A stretch of DNA of 64,000 nt from Dehalococcoidia bacterium (GTDB lineage: Bacteria; Chloroflexota; Dehalococcoidia; Lucifugimonadales; HRBIN23): assembly GCA_025060295.1 (NCBI GenBank), contig JANXCH010000003.1, positions 1 to 64,000 of the forward strand, given 5' to 3'. The notes below the pieces were generated by a model. That model ran no database searches and was not told the DNA's origin. It saw only the letters and a program-made list of their open reading frames with translations. Within the stretch, counting starts at the first letter, position 1, and the number at the start of each line of letters is the position of its first letter. This document shows positions 53,209 through 62,356 of this stretch, piece after piece. The position numbers and the translations under genes were made by a program.

Positions 53209-54612
53209 CTACCCTTTATAGCGGAAGCGCCCTTCCACCCTCTCCCGATTGAGCCGGCGGTTGAGGTGCAGACCGTCCAACACGAACTCCACCACGGAAG
53301 CAAACAGGGCCTCATTTTCCCCCACGTGGAACTTCCGCAAAGCCGGCTCAAAGCCCTCAATGCCCCGCAGTTTCTCCACATACACAAAGGAGGGGATAGA
53401 AGCACCCGTCTCCACCACCAACCCCTCTTCAAACTTCTGCACCAGAGGGTCAAACTCCCGCACATTGAAGGTGCGGTTGAACACATTCAGCACGGCCTTC
53501 TTCAACAGTTCCTCAATGATGCGTCCCTCCCGCCCCTCCTCCACCGTCTCCAGTTCCAGTTTGCCGGCGGTGGAGGCGTAAAGGAAGGGTAGATCGCTCA
53601 TGCGGGGCACAGCCACCGCCTCGTTGTAGCGGATGGCGCGCCGTAGGGCGGCGGCCAGCAGGGTCTCGTAGTTGGCGATGGTGATGCGCACCGATACCCC
53701 CGAGCGCTGATTGATGTCGGGGCTGCGCCGCGCCAGGGCCGTAAACTCCCCCACAATCTCCCGCATGAAGGAGGGCACCTGCACCCGCTCATCCATATCC
53801 GGGAAGTGAACACGCTCCTGCTCCACAATGGCCAGTTCGTCCTCAATGGTGCGGGGGTAGTGGGTGCGAATCTGGGCTCCGTAGCGGTCTTTCAGGGGGG
53901 TGATGATACGCCCCCGGTTGGTATAGTCCTCGGGGTTGGCGCTGGCCACCACATAGACATCCAACGGTAACCGGATGAGATACCCCCGAATTTGCACATC
54001 CCGCTCCTCCAGCAAATTGAACAGACCCACCTGGATGCGCTCGGGCAGATCGGGGAGTTCGTTGATGCAGAAGATGCCTCGGTTCACCCGTGGAATCAGG
54101 CCGAAGTGGATGGTCAGTTCATCGGCCAGGTAGCGCCCCTCGGCCACCTTAATGGGGTCCACCTCCCCGATAAGGTCGGCGATAGACACATCGGGGGTGG
54201 CCAACTTCTCGGCATAGCGGCGCTCCCGGGGCAGCCAGGCGATTTCCACCTGGTCGCCGTACTGGGCCACCTTGTCCCGGCAGGCCTTACAGATGGGCTT
54301 GTAGGGGTTATCGTTAATCTCACACCCCGCAATGACGGGCACCTCCTCGTCCAGCAGGTAGACCAGCTGGCGAATCAGGCGGGACTTGGCCTGTCCCCGT
54401 TCGCCCAGGAAGATGATGTCCTGGCCAGCCAGGATAGCGTTCTCAATCTGGGGGATGACGCTGTCCTCGTAGCCGATGATGCCGGGGAAAAGGCGCTCCC
54501 CAGAGCGCAGTTTCTGGATGAGGTTTTTGCGCAGTTCCTCCCGCACCGACAGCACCTGATACCCGCTGCGGCGCAGCTCGCCGATGGTCTTAGGCTTACC
54601 CTTCTCTGCCAT
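53209..54612 (-). CDS. MoxR/Mg-chelatase-like AAA+ ATPase
   Basis: A 467-aa AAA+ protein. Walker A IIFLGERGQAKSRLIRQLVYLL is of the degenerate G-E-R-G-x-A-K-S type. A Cys-rich insert (CEINDNPYKPICKACRDKV, a likely zinc site) follows. The Walker B region GIFCINELPDLPERIQVGLFNLLEE has N in place of the usual D before E. Sensor segment VASANPEDYTNRGRIITPLKDRYGAQIRTHYP. With the VWA partner it forms a remodelling pair. GGGGGGA precedes the ATG at 54612; the longer frame covers the promoter. Confidence 0.9.
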   Translation of the reverse strand: MAEKGKPKTIGELRRSGYQVLSVREELRKNLIQKLRSGERLFPGIIGYEDSVIPQIENAILAGQDIIFLGERGQAKSRLIRQLVYLLDEEVPVIAGCEINDNPYKPICKACRDKVAQYGDQVEIAWLPRERRYAEKLATPDVSIADLIGEVDPIKVAEGRYLADELTIHFGLIPRVNRGIFCINELPDLPERIQVGLFNLLEERDVQIRGYLIRLPLDVYVVASANPEDYTNRGRIITPLKDRYGAQIRTHYPRTIEDELAIVEQERVHFPDMDERVQVPSFMREIVGEFTALARRSPDINQRSGVSVRITIANYETLLAAALRRAIRYNEAVAVPRMSDLPFLYASTAGKLELETVEEGREGRIIEELLKKAVLNVFNRTFNVREFDPLVQKFEEGLVVETGASIPSFVYVEKLRGIEGFEPALRKFHVGENEALFASVVEFVLDGLHLNRRLNRERVEGRFRYKG

Positions 54613-54654
54613 CGCCCGTTCCCCCCCTCTGGAGCACAGTATGGCTACTCCATT

Positions 54655-54663
54655 ATTATCCCA
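54655..54663 (-). promoter_or_regulatory. Extended -10 promoter of the MoxR-methyltransferase-VWA operon
   Basis: On the minus strand TGG-GATAAT (extended -10, 5/6 match) lies 42 bp before the ATG. A perfect TTGACA at 54709-54714 is further upstream but its spacing suits only a weak alternative -10 (AAGATA at 18 bp). Confidence 0.45.
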
Positions 54664-54726
54664 TACTTGAGACAGGGATAGGAGTATCTTGGCAGGGGGC
54701 AGGCTCCCTGTCAATGGGGAGGCGCT

Positions 54727-55203
54727 GTGCACCTGCCCCGTTTCTCCCGGATGCTAGGGGGCATGCGTCGTCTGCTGGCTTTCCTACGCGCGCGCCGGGT
54801 GGTGGTGCGGGGGTGGAGCATGGCCCCCACCCTTCTCCCCGGCGACTACCTGCTGGTGGACACCAGCGCCTATCGCTCTGCCCCTCCCCAAAGGGGGGAT
54901 ATCGTTGTGGTGCGGGATCCCCATCACCCCCATAGGCTGCTGGTGAAGCGCGTTGTCGCCTTGCCCGGGGAGAAGGTAGAAGAGGCGGGGGAAGGCGTCC
55001 TGCGCCCCGCAGAGGATGGGAACGGGGGTGCTGCCCCCGGCCCGCGCTCCTGGACGCTGGGCGAGGGGGAGTACTTTTTGCGCGGGGATGGGGAACCCTT
55101 CAGCCGGGACAGTCGGGTTTTTGGCCCCGTCCGCCGGGAGGCCATCCTGGGGCGGGCGTGGCTGGTGTACTGGCCCCTGCACCGCTGGCAACGCCTGGGG
55201 TAG
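54727..55203 (+). CDS. S26-family signal peptidase-like protein without membrane anchor
   Basis: A 158-aa protein: VVRGWSMAPTLLPGDYLLVDTS contains the catalytic Ser (S-M-x-P-T), HRLLVKRVVALPGEKV the catalytic Lys, and YFLRGDGEPFSRDSRVFGPVRREAILGRAW the box-E G-D-x-x-x-S-x-D-S-R. The dyad is complete, but no clear N-terminal transmembrane helix is seen, unlike LepB. It resembles the small S26 group that includes nickel-SOD maturation proteases. GTG start behind GGGGAGG. Convergent with the D-aminoacylase gene, 5 bp apart. Confidence 0.85.
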   Translation: MHLPRFSRMLGGMRRLLAFLRARRVVVRGWSMAPTLLPGDYLLVDTSAYRSAPPQRGDIVVVRDPHHPHRLLVKRVVALPGEKVEEAGEGVLRPAEDGNGGAAPGPRSWTLGEGEYFLRGDGEPFSRDSRVFGPVRREAILGRAWLVYWPLHRWQRLG

Positions 55204-55208
55204 GGACG

Positions 55209-56774
55209 CTACGCCCTGTGGCGCAAGGCCCGTCCGGGGAAAACCCCCGTATGCCTCCCCTGCTCTACCACCACCTTCCCATTCACAATCACCCACTCTA
55301 TCCCCTCGGGGGGTTCGGTGGGATTGTCCAGGGTAGCCAGCGCCCGCACCTTCTGGGGGTCAAAGACGACGATATCGGCGTAATAGCCGTCCCGCAGGAG
55401 GCCCCGGTCGGAAATCCCCAAGGTCTGGGCGGGCAGGCTGGTCATTTTGCGTATCGCCTCGGGCAAGGTGAGGATGCCCTCCTCCCGCACCATATCTCCC
55501 AGAATCAGAGGGTAGGAGCCATAGGTGCGGGGGTTGAGGTGCTCCCCCAAATGCAGGGCATCGGTGCCCACCATGTGGGCGGGGTGGCGGAAGAACTCCC
55601 GAATGTTCACAGGATTGCCCCCCAGACCCACAAAAGAGGGGGTCAGATCCTCGTCCAACAGCAGAGAACACAGGGTGTCCACGATGCTTTTGCCCGTGTC
55701 GTGGGCTATAGCCGCCAGGCTCCACCCGTCATACTTGCGCCACTTGGCCGTGGACAGGTTGGTGACCCGCACACTCCCGAAGTCCCGTCGGTAAAAGTCC
55801 GGGTCGCGGGCGATGGCCAAACGCACATCGGGGTCCTTCAGGCGCTTCACCAGGGCCTGGGGGCCCCCGTTGTGGACCCACTCAGGCACCAGAGCAACCA
55901 AACGGCTACTGGAATACGGGTAGGGATAGGCATCGAAGGTAACCTGCACCCCCTGGGCGCGCGCCTCGTCGACCAGGCGCAGAAGGCGACGCGCTCCCCC
56001 AGGCACCGGGGTGTGGAAGTGCGAGATGTGCAAAGCACACCCGCTGGCACGGGCGATGGCGATGGCCTCCCGGAAGGGGTCGGCGAAGCGGTCGCCCAGA
56101 GTGTAGCGCACATGGGTGGCGTAGATGCCCCCCTCTTGGGCCACCACTTTACAGAGGTCTATCAGCTCCTGAGTGTCCGCATAGGAGCCCGGAGGATAGG
56201 TGAGGCCCGTGGAGAGGCCGAAGGCCCCCTCCCGCATCCCCGTGCGCAGGAGGTCCTGCTGGCGGCGCACCTCGTCGCTGGTGGCGCGCCGCTCCTCCCA
56301 CCCGATAGCGGCGATGCGCAACACCGAGTTGCCAATCAGGTAGCAGATGTTCACCGAGGTCTTGTTGTCGTAGCATCCGAGGTACTCGGCCACGGAGGCA
56401 TAGCGTAGGTCGGGCGGAGGGCGTCCGTCCAGGCCGGCGTTGATATGGGCGAACACCTGGAAGTCATCGGCCGAAAGGAAGGGGGCATAGGAGAGGCCAT
56501 CCACCCCCACCACCTCGGTGGTTACCCCCTGGAGCACCTTGGGCAAATGGCGCGGATCCCGCAACACCACCATCGCCGAATGGGCGTGCATATCAATGAA
56601 GCCGGGGCACACCACCTTGCCGGTGGCGTCTATGGTGCGGATGGCCTGCACCGCCGCGGTATCCCCCCGCAGGAGGCGCAGGCGCTCCCCCTCCACGGCC
56701 ACATCGGCGCGGAACCAAGGGTTGCCCGTCCCGTCCACCACCATCCCGTTGCGCACCAGCAGGTCAAAGGCCAT
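55209..56774 (-). CDS. N-acyl-D-amino-acid deacylase (D-aminoacylase) family amidohydrolase
   Basis: A 521-aa amidohydrolase-superfamily enzyme. Metal ligands are seen in GFIDMHAHSAMVV (H-x-H, about residues 63-66), THVRYT and HISHFHTP; D in MVGTDALHLG. VRNGMVVDGTGNPWFRADVAVEGERL is the usual beta-sandwich start. The family hydrolyses N-acyl-D-amino acids or related dipeptides. AAGGAG lies 6 nt before the ATG. Followed upstream by the htrA-like gene (24 bp), so probably one operon with rplY-htrA. Confidence 0.9.
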   Translation of the reverse strand: MAFDLLVRNGMVVDGTGNPWFRADVAVEGERLRLLRGDTAAVQAIRTIDATGKVVCPGFIDMHAHSAMVVLRDPRHLPKVLQGVTTEVVGVDGLSYAPFLSADDFQVFAHINAGLDGRPPPDLRYASVAEYLGCYDNKTSVNICYLIGNSVLRIAAIGWEERRATSDEVRRQQDLLRTGMREGAFGLSTGLTYPPGSYADTQELIDLCKVVAQEGGIYATHVRYTLGDRFADPFREAIAIARASGCALHISHFHTPVPGGARRLLRLVDEARAQGVQVTFDAYPYPYSSSRLVALVPEWVHNGGPQALVKRLKDPDVRLAIARDPDFYRRDFGSVRVTNLSTAKWRKYDGWSLAAIAHDTGKSIVDTLCSLLLDEDLTPSFVGLGGNPVNIREFFRHPAHMVGTDALHLGEHLNPRTYGSYPLILGDMVREEGILTLPEAIRKMTSLPAQTLGISDRGLLRDGYYADIVVFDPQKVRALATLDNPTEPPEGIEWVIVNGKVVVEQGRHTGVFPGRALRHRA

Positions 56775-56797
56775 CCCAACTCCTTCCACCAGCCCCC

Positions 56798-57913
56798 CTA
56801 GGTGGGGCGTGGGAACTCCTCCAGGATAACCGGGCGTTCCAAAGTCTGGTTTCCCCTCTGGATGGTCACGGTAATGTGCTGGCCGACCTTGAACTCCTCC
56901 CGCAGGAGGCGTTGGAGTTTGCGCACATTCTGCACAGGGATACCATTGAGGGCGGTGATGACATCGCCCGGCTGGATGCCGCCCTTCGCGGCGGGGCTGT
57001 TGCGCTGGACCCCCTGCACCAGCACCCCCTCCCGCACCGCCAGGCCCAACTCCAGGGCCTTCCCGGGGGTAACATTGTCCACCCCCACCCCCAGCCAGGG
57101 CCACACCACCCGGCCATTGGCGACGATGGATCGGACCACGGGAACCACTGTCGTGTTGCCCACGGCGAAGCCGATGCCCTGGGCCTCCCGCACCACGATG
57201 GTATTGATCCCCACCACCTCGCCCCGCATATTCACCAACGGCCCCCCGCTGTTCCCCTCGTTGATGGCTGCATCGGTCTGCACCAGGTCGTTATACACCC
57301 TGTCGCCCACCGCAGTGGAGCGGTTCACAGCGCTCACCACCCCCACCGTTACCGTCGGCTCCCCGGGGAGGCCGAGGGCGTTCCCAATGGCGATGACCCA
57401 CTCCCCCACTTGTACCGTATCGGGGTCGGCGAAGGACAAGGCGGGCAGAGGCTCGGGAGCATTAATCTTCAAGACCGCCAAATCGGTTAGGGGGTCGCGC
57501 CCCACAATCCGCGCCTCAAAAGTGCGTTCATCGCTCAAAGTTACCTGCACCCGTCGGGCATTGGCGATGACATGGTCATTGGTAACGATATAGCCCGCCG
57601 GGTCAAACAAGACACCTGTGCCCGTGCTGACGCCGCGAATGGGGCGCAGGAAGATATCTACCCCCTGGGTCTCGGCGGCGATGCTCACCACAGCGGGGGT
57701 AACCCGCGCCACCACCTCGGCCACAGGCGGCATGCCCTGCGGGGAGGCCGGGGGAGCCTGCACCGGCGCAGGAAGGGTTGCCCCCGCCGGGGTGGGCGTG
57801 GGGCGTGGCGCCGTCTCGGGGCGCAAGCGCAACACCCCACACTGCACCACCAGCAGAGCAGCCAGGGCCACAAGGCCCAGCCAGACCACACCAGGCTTTC
57901 GGGGAAAAGCCAC
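56798..57913 (-). CDS. HtrA/DegP-type serine protease with one PDZ domain
   Basis: A 371-aa protein with an N-terminal signal anchor (VVWLGLVALAALLVVQCGVL), a Pro-rich linker, and a trypsin-like domain with His in YIVTNDHVI, Asp in DPLTDLAVLKI and Ser in INEGNSGGPLVNM. The C-terminal PDZ domain carries NSPAAKGGIQPGDVITALNGIPV. It should degrade or refold misfolded proteins outside the membrane. It starts 3 nt after rplY stops. Confidence 0.95.
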   Translation of the reverse strand: MAFPRKPGVVWLGLVALAALLVVQCGVLRLRPETAPRPTPTPAGATLPAPVQAPPASPQGMPPVAEVVARVTPAVVSIAAETQGVDIFLRPIRGVSTGTGVLFDPAGYIVTNDHVIANARRVQVTLSDERTFEARIVGRDPLTDLAVLKINAPEPLPALSFADPDTVQVGEWVIAIGNALGLPGEPTVTVGVVSAVNRSTAVGDRVYNDLVQTDAAINEGNSGGPLVNMRGEVVGINTIVVREAQGIGFAVGNTTVVPVVRSIVANGRVVWPWLGVGVDNVTPGKALELGLAVREGVLVQGVQRNSPAAKGGIQPGDVITALNGIPVQNVRKLQRLLREEFKVGQHITVTIQRGNQTLERPVILEEFPRPT

Positions 57914-57915
57914 GA

Positions 57916-58587
57916 CTACTCCTCTCCCTCTTCTTCCTTCGCCTTGCGCTCGGGGCGCACCACCTCCACCTCGGCGGGCGCAGGGGCCGCGCCAGGAGGG
58001 GCCTCCACGGCCTCCACCCGCGGCGGAGCCACCAGCACGATGACATCCTCGGGGTCGGCCTTGACCACCACCCCCGCCGGCAAGGACAGGTCCTTCACCC
58101 GCACCACCTTGTCAAAGGAGTCCAAAGACGCAATGTTCACCCGCAGGGCTTCGGGAATTTCCAACGGGAGGCCCTCCACCGTCAGGGTATGGTGGGGGAT
58201 AATGAGGGTGCCCCCCAGGGAGGTTACCGCCGGGGCCTGCCCCTCCACAACCAGGGGCACCTCCGCCTCCACCCGCTGAGTAACATCCACACGGTAGAGG
58301 TCTACGTGCAGAACCTCTTCGGTCAGGGGATGGAACTGAATCTCCCGCACGAAGGCCAAGTGGGTGCCCTCCTCCCCCTGAATGGAGACAAAGAGGGGTT
58401 TACTGCGCCCCACCTGCACCAGGGCCTTGCGTACCTCACCAGTGCGGGCCTGCAAGGGGCGCGATGCGACGCCCGGCCCGTAGAGGTGCAGAGGTGTCCA
58501 CCCCTCCTGCCGCAAGCGCTTCACCTTTTTGCCCAGCACCTGCCGAGGCTGGGTCTGCAGAGTAAGCAGGTGACGACCAGTAACCAC
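57916..58587 (-). CDS. rplY: Ribosomal protein L25 (TL5/Ctc long form)
   Basis: A 223-aa protein: N-terminal 5S rRNA-binding domain (TQPRQVLGKKVKRLRQEGWTPLHLYGPG) and a C-terminal TL5 domain (VTQRVEAEVPLVVEGQAPAVTSLGGTLIIPHHTLTVEGLPLEIPEALRVNIASLDSFDKVVRVKDL), with an acidic/basic tail EEEGEE. GTG start, AAGGAG 6 nt upstream. Lies between ileS and htrA on the same strand. Confidence 0.95.
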   Translation of the reverse strand: MVTGRHLLTLQTQPRQVLGKKVKRLRQEGWTPLHLYGPGVASRPLQARTGEVRKALVQVGRSKPLFVSIQGEEGTHLAFVREIQFHPLTEEVLHVDLYRVDVTQRVEAEVPLVVEGQAPAVTSLGGTLIIPHHTLTVEGLPLEIPEALRVNIASLDSFDKVVRVKDLSLPAGVVVKADPEDVIVLVAPPRVEAVEAPPGAAPAPAEVEVVRPERKAKEEEGEE

Positions 58588-58654
58588 AGCACTCCTTCCT
58601 CACGGTGTGGAAGGGTATCCCCTTCTGCTAGGACGGACGCGGTCCCTGTCTTTT

Positions 58655-58660
58655 ATCATA
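58655..58660 (-). promoter_or_regulatory. Possible -10 of the rplY operon
   Basis: On the minus strand TATGAT (5/6) followed by AAAA lies 67 bp before the rplY start in the 93-bp gap after ileS. No convincing -35. Confidence 0.35.
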
Positions 58661-58680
58661 ACGCAGGGGACAGAGGGCGG

Positions 58681-61600
58681 TTAGGCGGATGGGGCCGTTC
58701 CTTCCGCAGCCTTGCGCAGACCCATCCGCACCGTTACGCCATCCAGGGTCGCTTCCGCAGTGGTGGTATCGGGAGGCGGAGGCCCCTCCTCCAGCTGCAA
58801 GGCCAGGGTCTCCCCTGCGATGTAGTCTCGCCACCCCTCCAAAACAGGGCGGAAGGCAGGAGGTGCCTCCACCCAGAGGTGGATACGGTCGTCCACCTCT
58901 AGGCCGGCCCGGCGGCGTAGGTCTTGCAGGCGGTGCACCAGTTCCCGCGCCAACCCCTCCTGGCGGAGGGCGGGGGTCAGGGTAGTGGTAACGGCCACCC
59001 CATATCCCCCCTCCACCACGGCGCTGAAGCCGGGCTTGTCCTGGGGCACAACGTCTATCGCTTCGGGAGGGATGGTGAACCCCTCTGCTGTGATGAACCG
59101 CCCCGCCCGCGCCGCCTCTACCACCTGTGCCTCGGGCAGGCGCGCCAGGGCTTGGGCTGCCCCCTCAGCCCGTGCGCCGAAGGTGGCCCCCAGCAGATCC
59201 CGCCGCACCCGCGCCGTCCAGGTTACAAAGGCCTCCTCCTGACCCACCACCTCCAGACGCTTGACGTTTAACTCCTCCTGTACCTCGTCAGCCAGCAGAT
59301 GAAGGGCGGACGCCTCCTCGGCCGAGGGCAGTTTCACCAACAAGGCCTCTAACGGCATGCGCACGCGGATGCCTGCCTTACTACGCGCTGCCCGCCCCAG
59401 GCGCACCACGGTCATCGCCACCTTCGTGGCCCTCTGCAGTTCGGGATTGCGCCACGCCGGGTGGGGCGTCGGCCACGAGGCCAGGTGCACCGAGAGGGGA
59501 GCCGTGGGATCCACCGACCGCACCAGATTCTGATACATGGCTTCGGCCACAAAGGGTGTGAAGGGGGCCAGCAAGCGGGTCAGTGTTTCCAAGCAGGTAT
59601 AGAGGGTATGGAAGGCCGCCAGTTTGTCGGTATCGCTCTGGGTCTTCCAGAAGCGGCGGCGGTTGCGCCGCACATACCAGGTAGAGAGCAGGTCCACAAA
59701 GGCCTCAAGACGCCGGGCGGCCGTGGTGGGGTCATAGGCCTCCAGAGATTGGGTAACCTCCTCCACCAGGGCGTGCAACTCCGCCAACAGCCAGCGGTCC
59801 AGCACCGTGCGGGGGCCGGGGTTGGGGTGCTTCGTGGGATCAAAGCCGTCCAGGACGGCGTAGGTAGTGAAGAAGTTATAGGTGTTCCACAGGATGAGCA
59901 GGAAGCGCCGCACCGCCTCGCCCACCAGGGCGACCGAGAACCGCCGGTCGCTCCCCGGCGGGGTGGCCGTGAACAGATACCAGCGCGTCGCATCGGCTCC
60001 GTGCTGGTTGATGACGCTCCAGGGGTTGACCACATTCCCCCGGCTCTTGCTCATCTTCTCGCCCTTCTCGTCCAGCACCAACCCCAAGCAGATGACATGC
60101 CGATAGCAGGGGGCCGTGAACTGCCCTTTGCTGGCATACTCTAACAGACAGGCGATGGCGTGCAGGCTGTAGAACCACCCCCGCGTCTGATCCACCGCTT
60201 CGCAGATGTAATCGGCGGGATATAGGCCATCGGTGGGAAGGGTGGGACGGCTGAAGGGGTAGTGGAACTGGGCGTAGGGCATAGCCCCCGAGTCAAACCA
60301 GCAGTCCAATACCTCGGGGACACGGGTCATGGTGCCCCCGCACTGGGGACAGCGCAAGCGGAAGCGGTCCACATAGGGGCGATGCAGGTCAAGGTCGGGG
60401 GCGTCCAGCAGAGGAAGGGTGTCGGGGGTGGCGTGCGCCCGCACCTCCGCTAGCGAGCCCATGACCATCCAGTGGGGACAGTCCCCACAGCGCCACACGG
60501 GCAAGGGTGTCCCCCAGTAGCGCTCCCGCGACAGGGCCCAGTCCACATTGTTGCGGAGCCACTCCCCGAACCGCCCGTCGCGGATGTGCTCGGGGTGCCA
60601 GGAAATCTCCTGGTTGCGCCGCAACAGCAGGTCTTTGACGGCGGTGGTGCGCAGGTACCACGAGGGCTTGGCGTAGTACAGGAGCGGGGTGTCGCACCGC
60701 CAGCAGAAGGGATAGGTGTGGCGATAGATGGCGTGGCGATACAGCAGCCCCCGACGGGTCAGGTCTTGGATGATAAGGGGATCCGCCTCCTTCACAAACC
60801 GCCCGGCGAAGGGGTACGCCCCCTGCACCACCCCTTGCAGGTCTACCTGCTGGACGAAGTACAACCCCTCGGCCTTGCCCACCTCATAGTCCTCGGCACC
60901 GAAGGCGGGGGCGATGTGCACCACCCCCGTCCCCTCTGCCAGGCTGACGAAATCGGCGGTGATGACGGGGTACGTGCCCTCAAAGGCCTCCTTGGGCACC
61001 TCCTGAATGGACCCATCGGATGTCAGGCGGAGGAGCACATCCTTGCGCGAGGCGCGGTAGGCGGTGGCCTTATCGGTGGCCTCGTACTGGAAGGGGTCAT
61101 ACAAAGGATAGTAGCGCAGACCCCGCAAGGTGTGCCCCGCAAAGGTCTTCACAATGCGGTAGGGCCTCTGCAGGGCCTGGGAGGCCAGGTCTGCGGCCAG
61201 GATCAGGCGCCCAGGATAGCCCTCCACCTCTACCAGAGCATAAGTGGCCTCGGGATGCACCGCCACAGCGGTATTGCCGGGGAGCGTCCAGGGTGTGGTC
61301 GTCCAGGCCACAATGAAAGTGGGCTGGGCCAGGTCGCCCACCAGGGCGCGGGTCTGGGGGGTGTCGGCCAGGGGGAACTGCACATACACCGATGGATCTG
61401 GCGTATCCTCCCTGTAGCCCAAAGCCACCTCGTGGGATGACAGGCTGGTAACACAGCGGGGGCAGTGGGGTGTGGACTTGATCCCCTGGTACAGGAGCCC
61501 CGCGTCTGCGAAGGTCTTCAGGAGCCACCAACAGGTCTCTATGTACTCGTTGGTAAGGGTGATGTAGGCGTTGGACATATCAATCCAGAAGGCGATGCGC

Positions 61601-62010
61601 TCGGTCAGGGCCTCCCACTCCTTCACGTAGCGGAACACCGACTCCCGACAGCGGGCGTTGAAGCGGTCGATGCCGTAGGCCTCAATCTGGGACTTGGAGG
61701 TGAGTTTCAGTTCCTTCTCCACCTCCAGTTCCACAGGGAGGCCGTGGGTATCCCATCCCCCTTTGCGGAACGGGCGATAGCCCCGCATGGTCTTATAGCG
61801 GGGGAACAGGTCTTTGAAGATGCGGGCCAACACGTGGTGCACGCCGGGGGAGCCGTTAGCGGTGGGGGGGCCTTCGTAGAGCACATACAGAGGGGCGTTG
61901 CGGCGCGCCTCGTCCACTTGGCGGAGCATATCCTGCTCCCGCCACCACGCCAGGATACGCTCCTCCAGGTGCGGGAAGTGCACCTTGCTGGAGACCCGTT
62001 GGAAGCCCAT
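58681..62010 (-). CDS. ileS: Isoleucyl-tRNA synthetase
   Basis: A 1109-aa class I synthetase of the long (IleRS2-like) size. HIGH region YEGPPTANGSPGVHHVLARIFKDLFPRYKTMRGY (about 46-79), editing domain (TTTPWTLPGNTAVAV and GTGVVHIAPAFGAEDYEVG), KMSKS as GEKMSKSRGNVVNP, anticodon-binding domain (STWYVRRNRRRFW) and a C-terminal region. WDTHGLPVELEVEKEL and RYWGTPLPVW are typical. The ATG at 62010 is used; the longer frame crosses the T-box. Its leader senses uncharged tRNA-Ile. Confidence 0.97.
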   Translation of the reverse strand: MGFQRVSSKVHFPHLEERILAWWREQDMLRQVDEARRNAPLYVLYEGPPTANGSPGVHHVLARIFKDLFPRYKTMRGYRPFRKGGWDTHGLPVELEVEKELKLTSKSQIEAYGIDRFNARCRESVFRYVKEWEALTERIAFWIDMSNAYITLTNEYIETCWWLLKTFADAGLLYQGIKSTPHCPRCVTSLSSHEVALGYREDTPDPSVYVQFPLADTPQTRALVGDLAQPTFIVAWTTTPWTLPGNTAVAVHPEATYALVEVEGYPGRLILAADLASQALQRPYRIVKTFAGHTLRGLRYYPLYDPFQYEATDKATAYRASRKDVLLRLTSDGSIQEVPKEAFEGTYPVITADFVSLAEGTGVVHIAPAFGAEDYEVGKAEGLYFVQQVDLQGVVQGAYPFAGRFVKEADPLIIQDLTRRGLLYRHAIYRHTYPFCWRCDTPLLYYAKPSWYLRTTAVKDLLLRRNQEISWHPEHIRDGRFGEWLRNNVDWALSRERYWGTPLPVWRCGDCPHWMVMGSLAEVRAHATPDTLPLLDAPDLDLHRPYVDRFRLRCPQCGGTMTRVPEVLDCWFDSGAMPYAQFHYPFSRPTLPTDGLYPADYICEAVDQTRGWFYSLHAIACLLEYASKGQFTAPCYRHVICLGLVLDEKGEKMSKSRGNVVNPWSVINQHGADATRWYLFTATPPGSDRRFSVALVGEAVRRFLLILWNTYNFFTTYAVLDGFDPTKHPNPGPRTVLDRWLLAELHALVEEVTQSLEAYDPTTAARRLEAFVDLLSTWYVRRNRRRFWKTQSDTDKLAAFHTLYTCLETLTRLLAPFTPFVAEAMYQNLVRSVDPTAPLSVHLASWPTPHPAWRNPELQRATKVAMTVVRLGRAARSKAGIRVRMPLEALLVKLPSAEEASALHLLADEVQEELNVKRLEVVGQEEAFVTWTARVRRDLLGATFGARAEGAAQALARLPEAQVVEAARAGRFITAEGFTIPPEAIDVVPQDKPGFSAVVEGGYGVAVTTTLTPALRQEGLARELVHRLQDLRRRAGLEVDDRIHLWVEAPPAFRPVLEGWRDYIAGETLALQLEEGPPPPDTTTAEATLDGVTVRMGLRKAAEGTAPSA

Positions 62011-62300
62011 AGGTTCCCTCCCCAACTGCCGAACAGAAAGCCCGCCCCCGAAGGGACGGGCGCTGGTTCCCGCGGTACCACCCTTCTTCCCCTGGGGATG
62101 CCAGGGGCATCTCGGCGGGGTGCACACGCACCCCCTGCCCTGCTAACGGGGGGCATCCGTCCGCGCCTACTGGGGCCATAGGCCCGTTGGGGCGGCGGCT
62201 CTGGAGGGATACCCCCGCCGGGGGCACGCATCCCCTTGCACCGCACGGGACTCGCTGGGCGGCCCGCCCCGCGGGAGCGTGTCTCCGTCGTCGCCTTTGG
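62011..62300 (-). promoter_or_regulatory. T-box riboswitch leader of ileS
   Basis: The minus-strand leader contains the 14-nt T-box core AAGGGTGGTACCGCGG (rc at 62071-62086) and, 3' of it, the CGTCCCTT antiterminator partner. The competing stem GCCCGTCCC-TTCG-GGGGCGGGC (62040-62061) is followed by TTTCTGTT, so antitermination is the likely mode. AGAG-C and AUCCCTCC-GAG-like segments upstream fit stems II/III. The Ile specifier could not be placed with confidence; AUC occurs at 62210-62208. Confidence 0.88.
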
Positions 62301-62305
62301 GATTC

Positions 62306-62334
62306 AGGGTAAAAACACCGCCCCCACCCGTCAA
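62306..62334 (-). promoter_or_regulatory. Promoter of the ileS T-box transcript
   Basis: TTGACG (-35; 62329-62334, minus strand) and TACCCT (-10; 62306-62311) are 17 bp apart, putting the RNA start near 62299, just 5' of the T-box structures. Confidence 0.55.
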
Positions 62335-62356
62335 GGGGCCGACGGGTCCCCCCTGC

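Noticed and set aside
62011-62127. A 39-residue extension of IleS
   Set aside because: This DNA is the T-box/antiterminator; conserved IleS sequence begins after ATG 62010.
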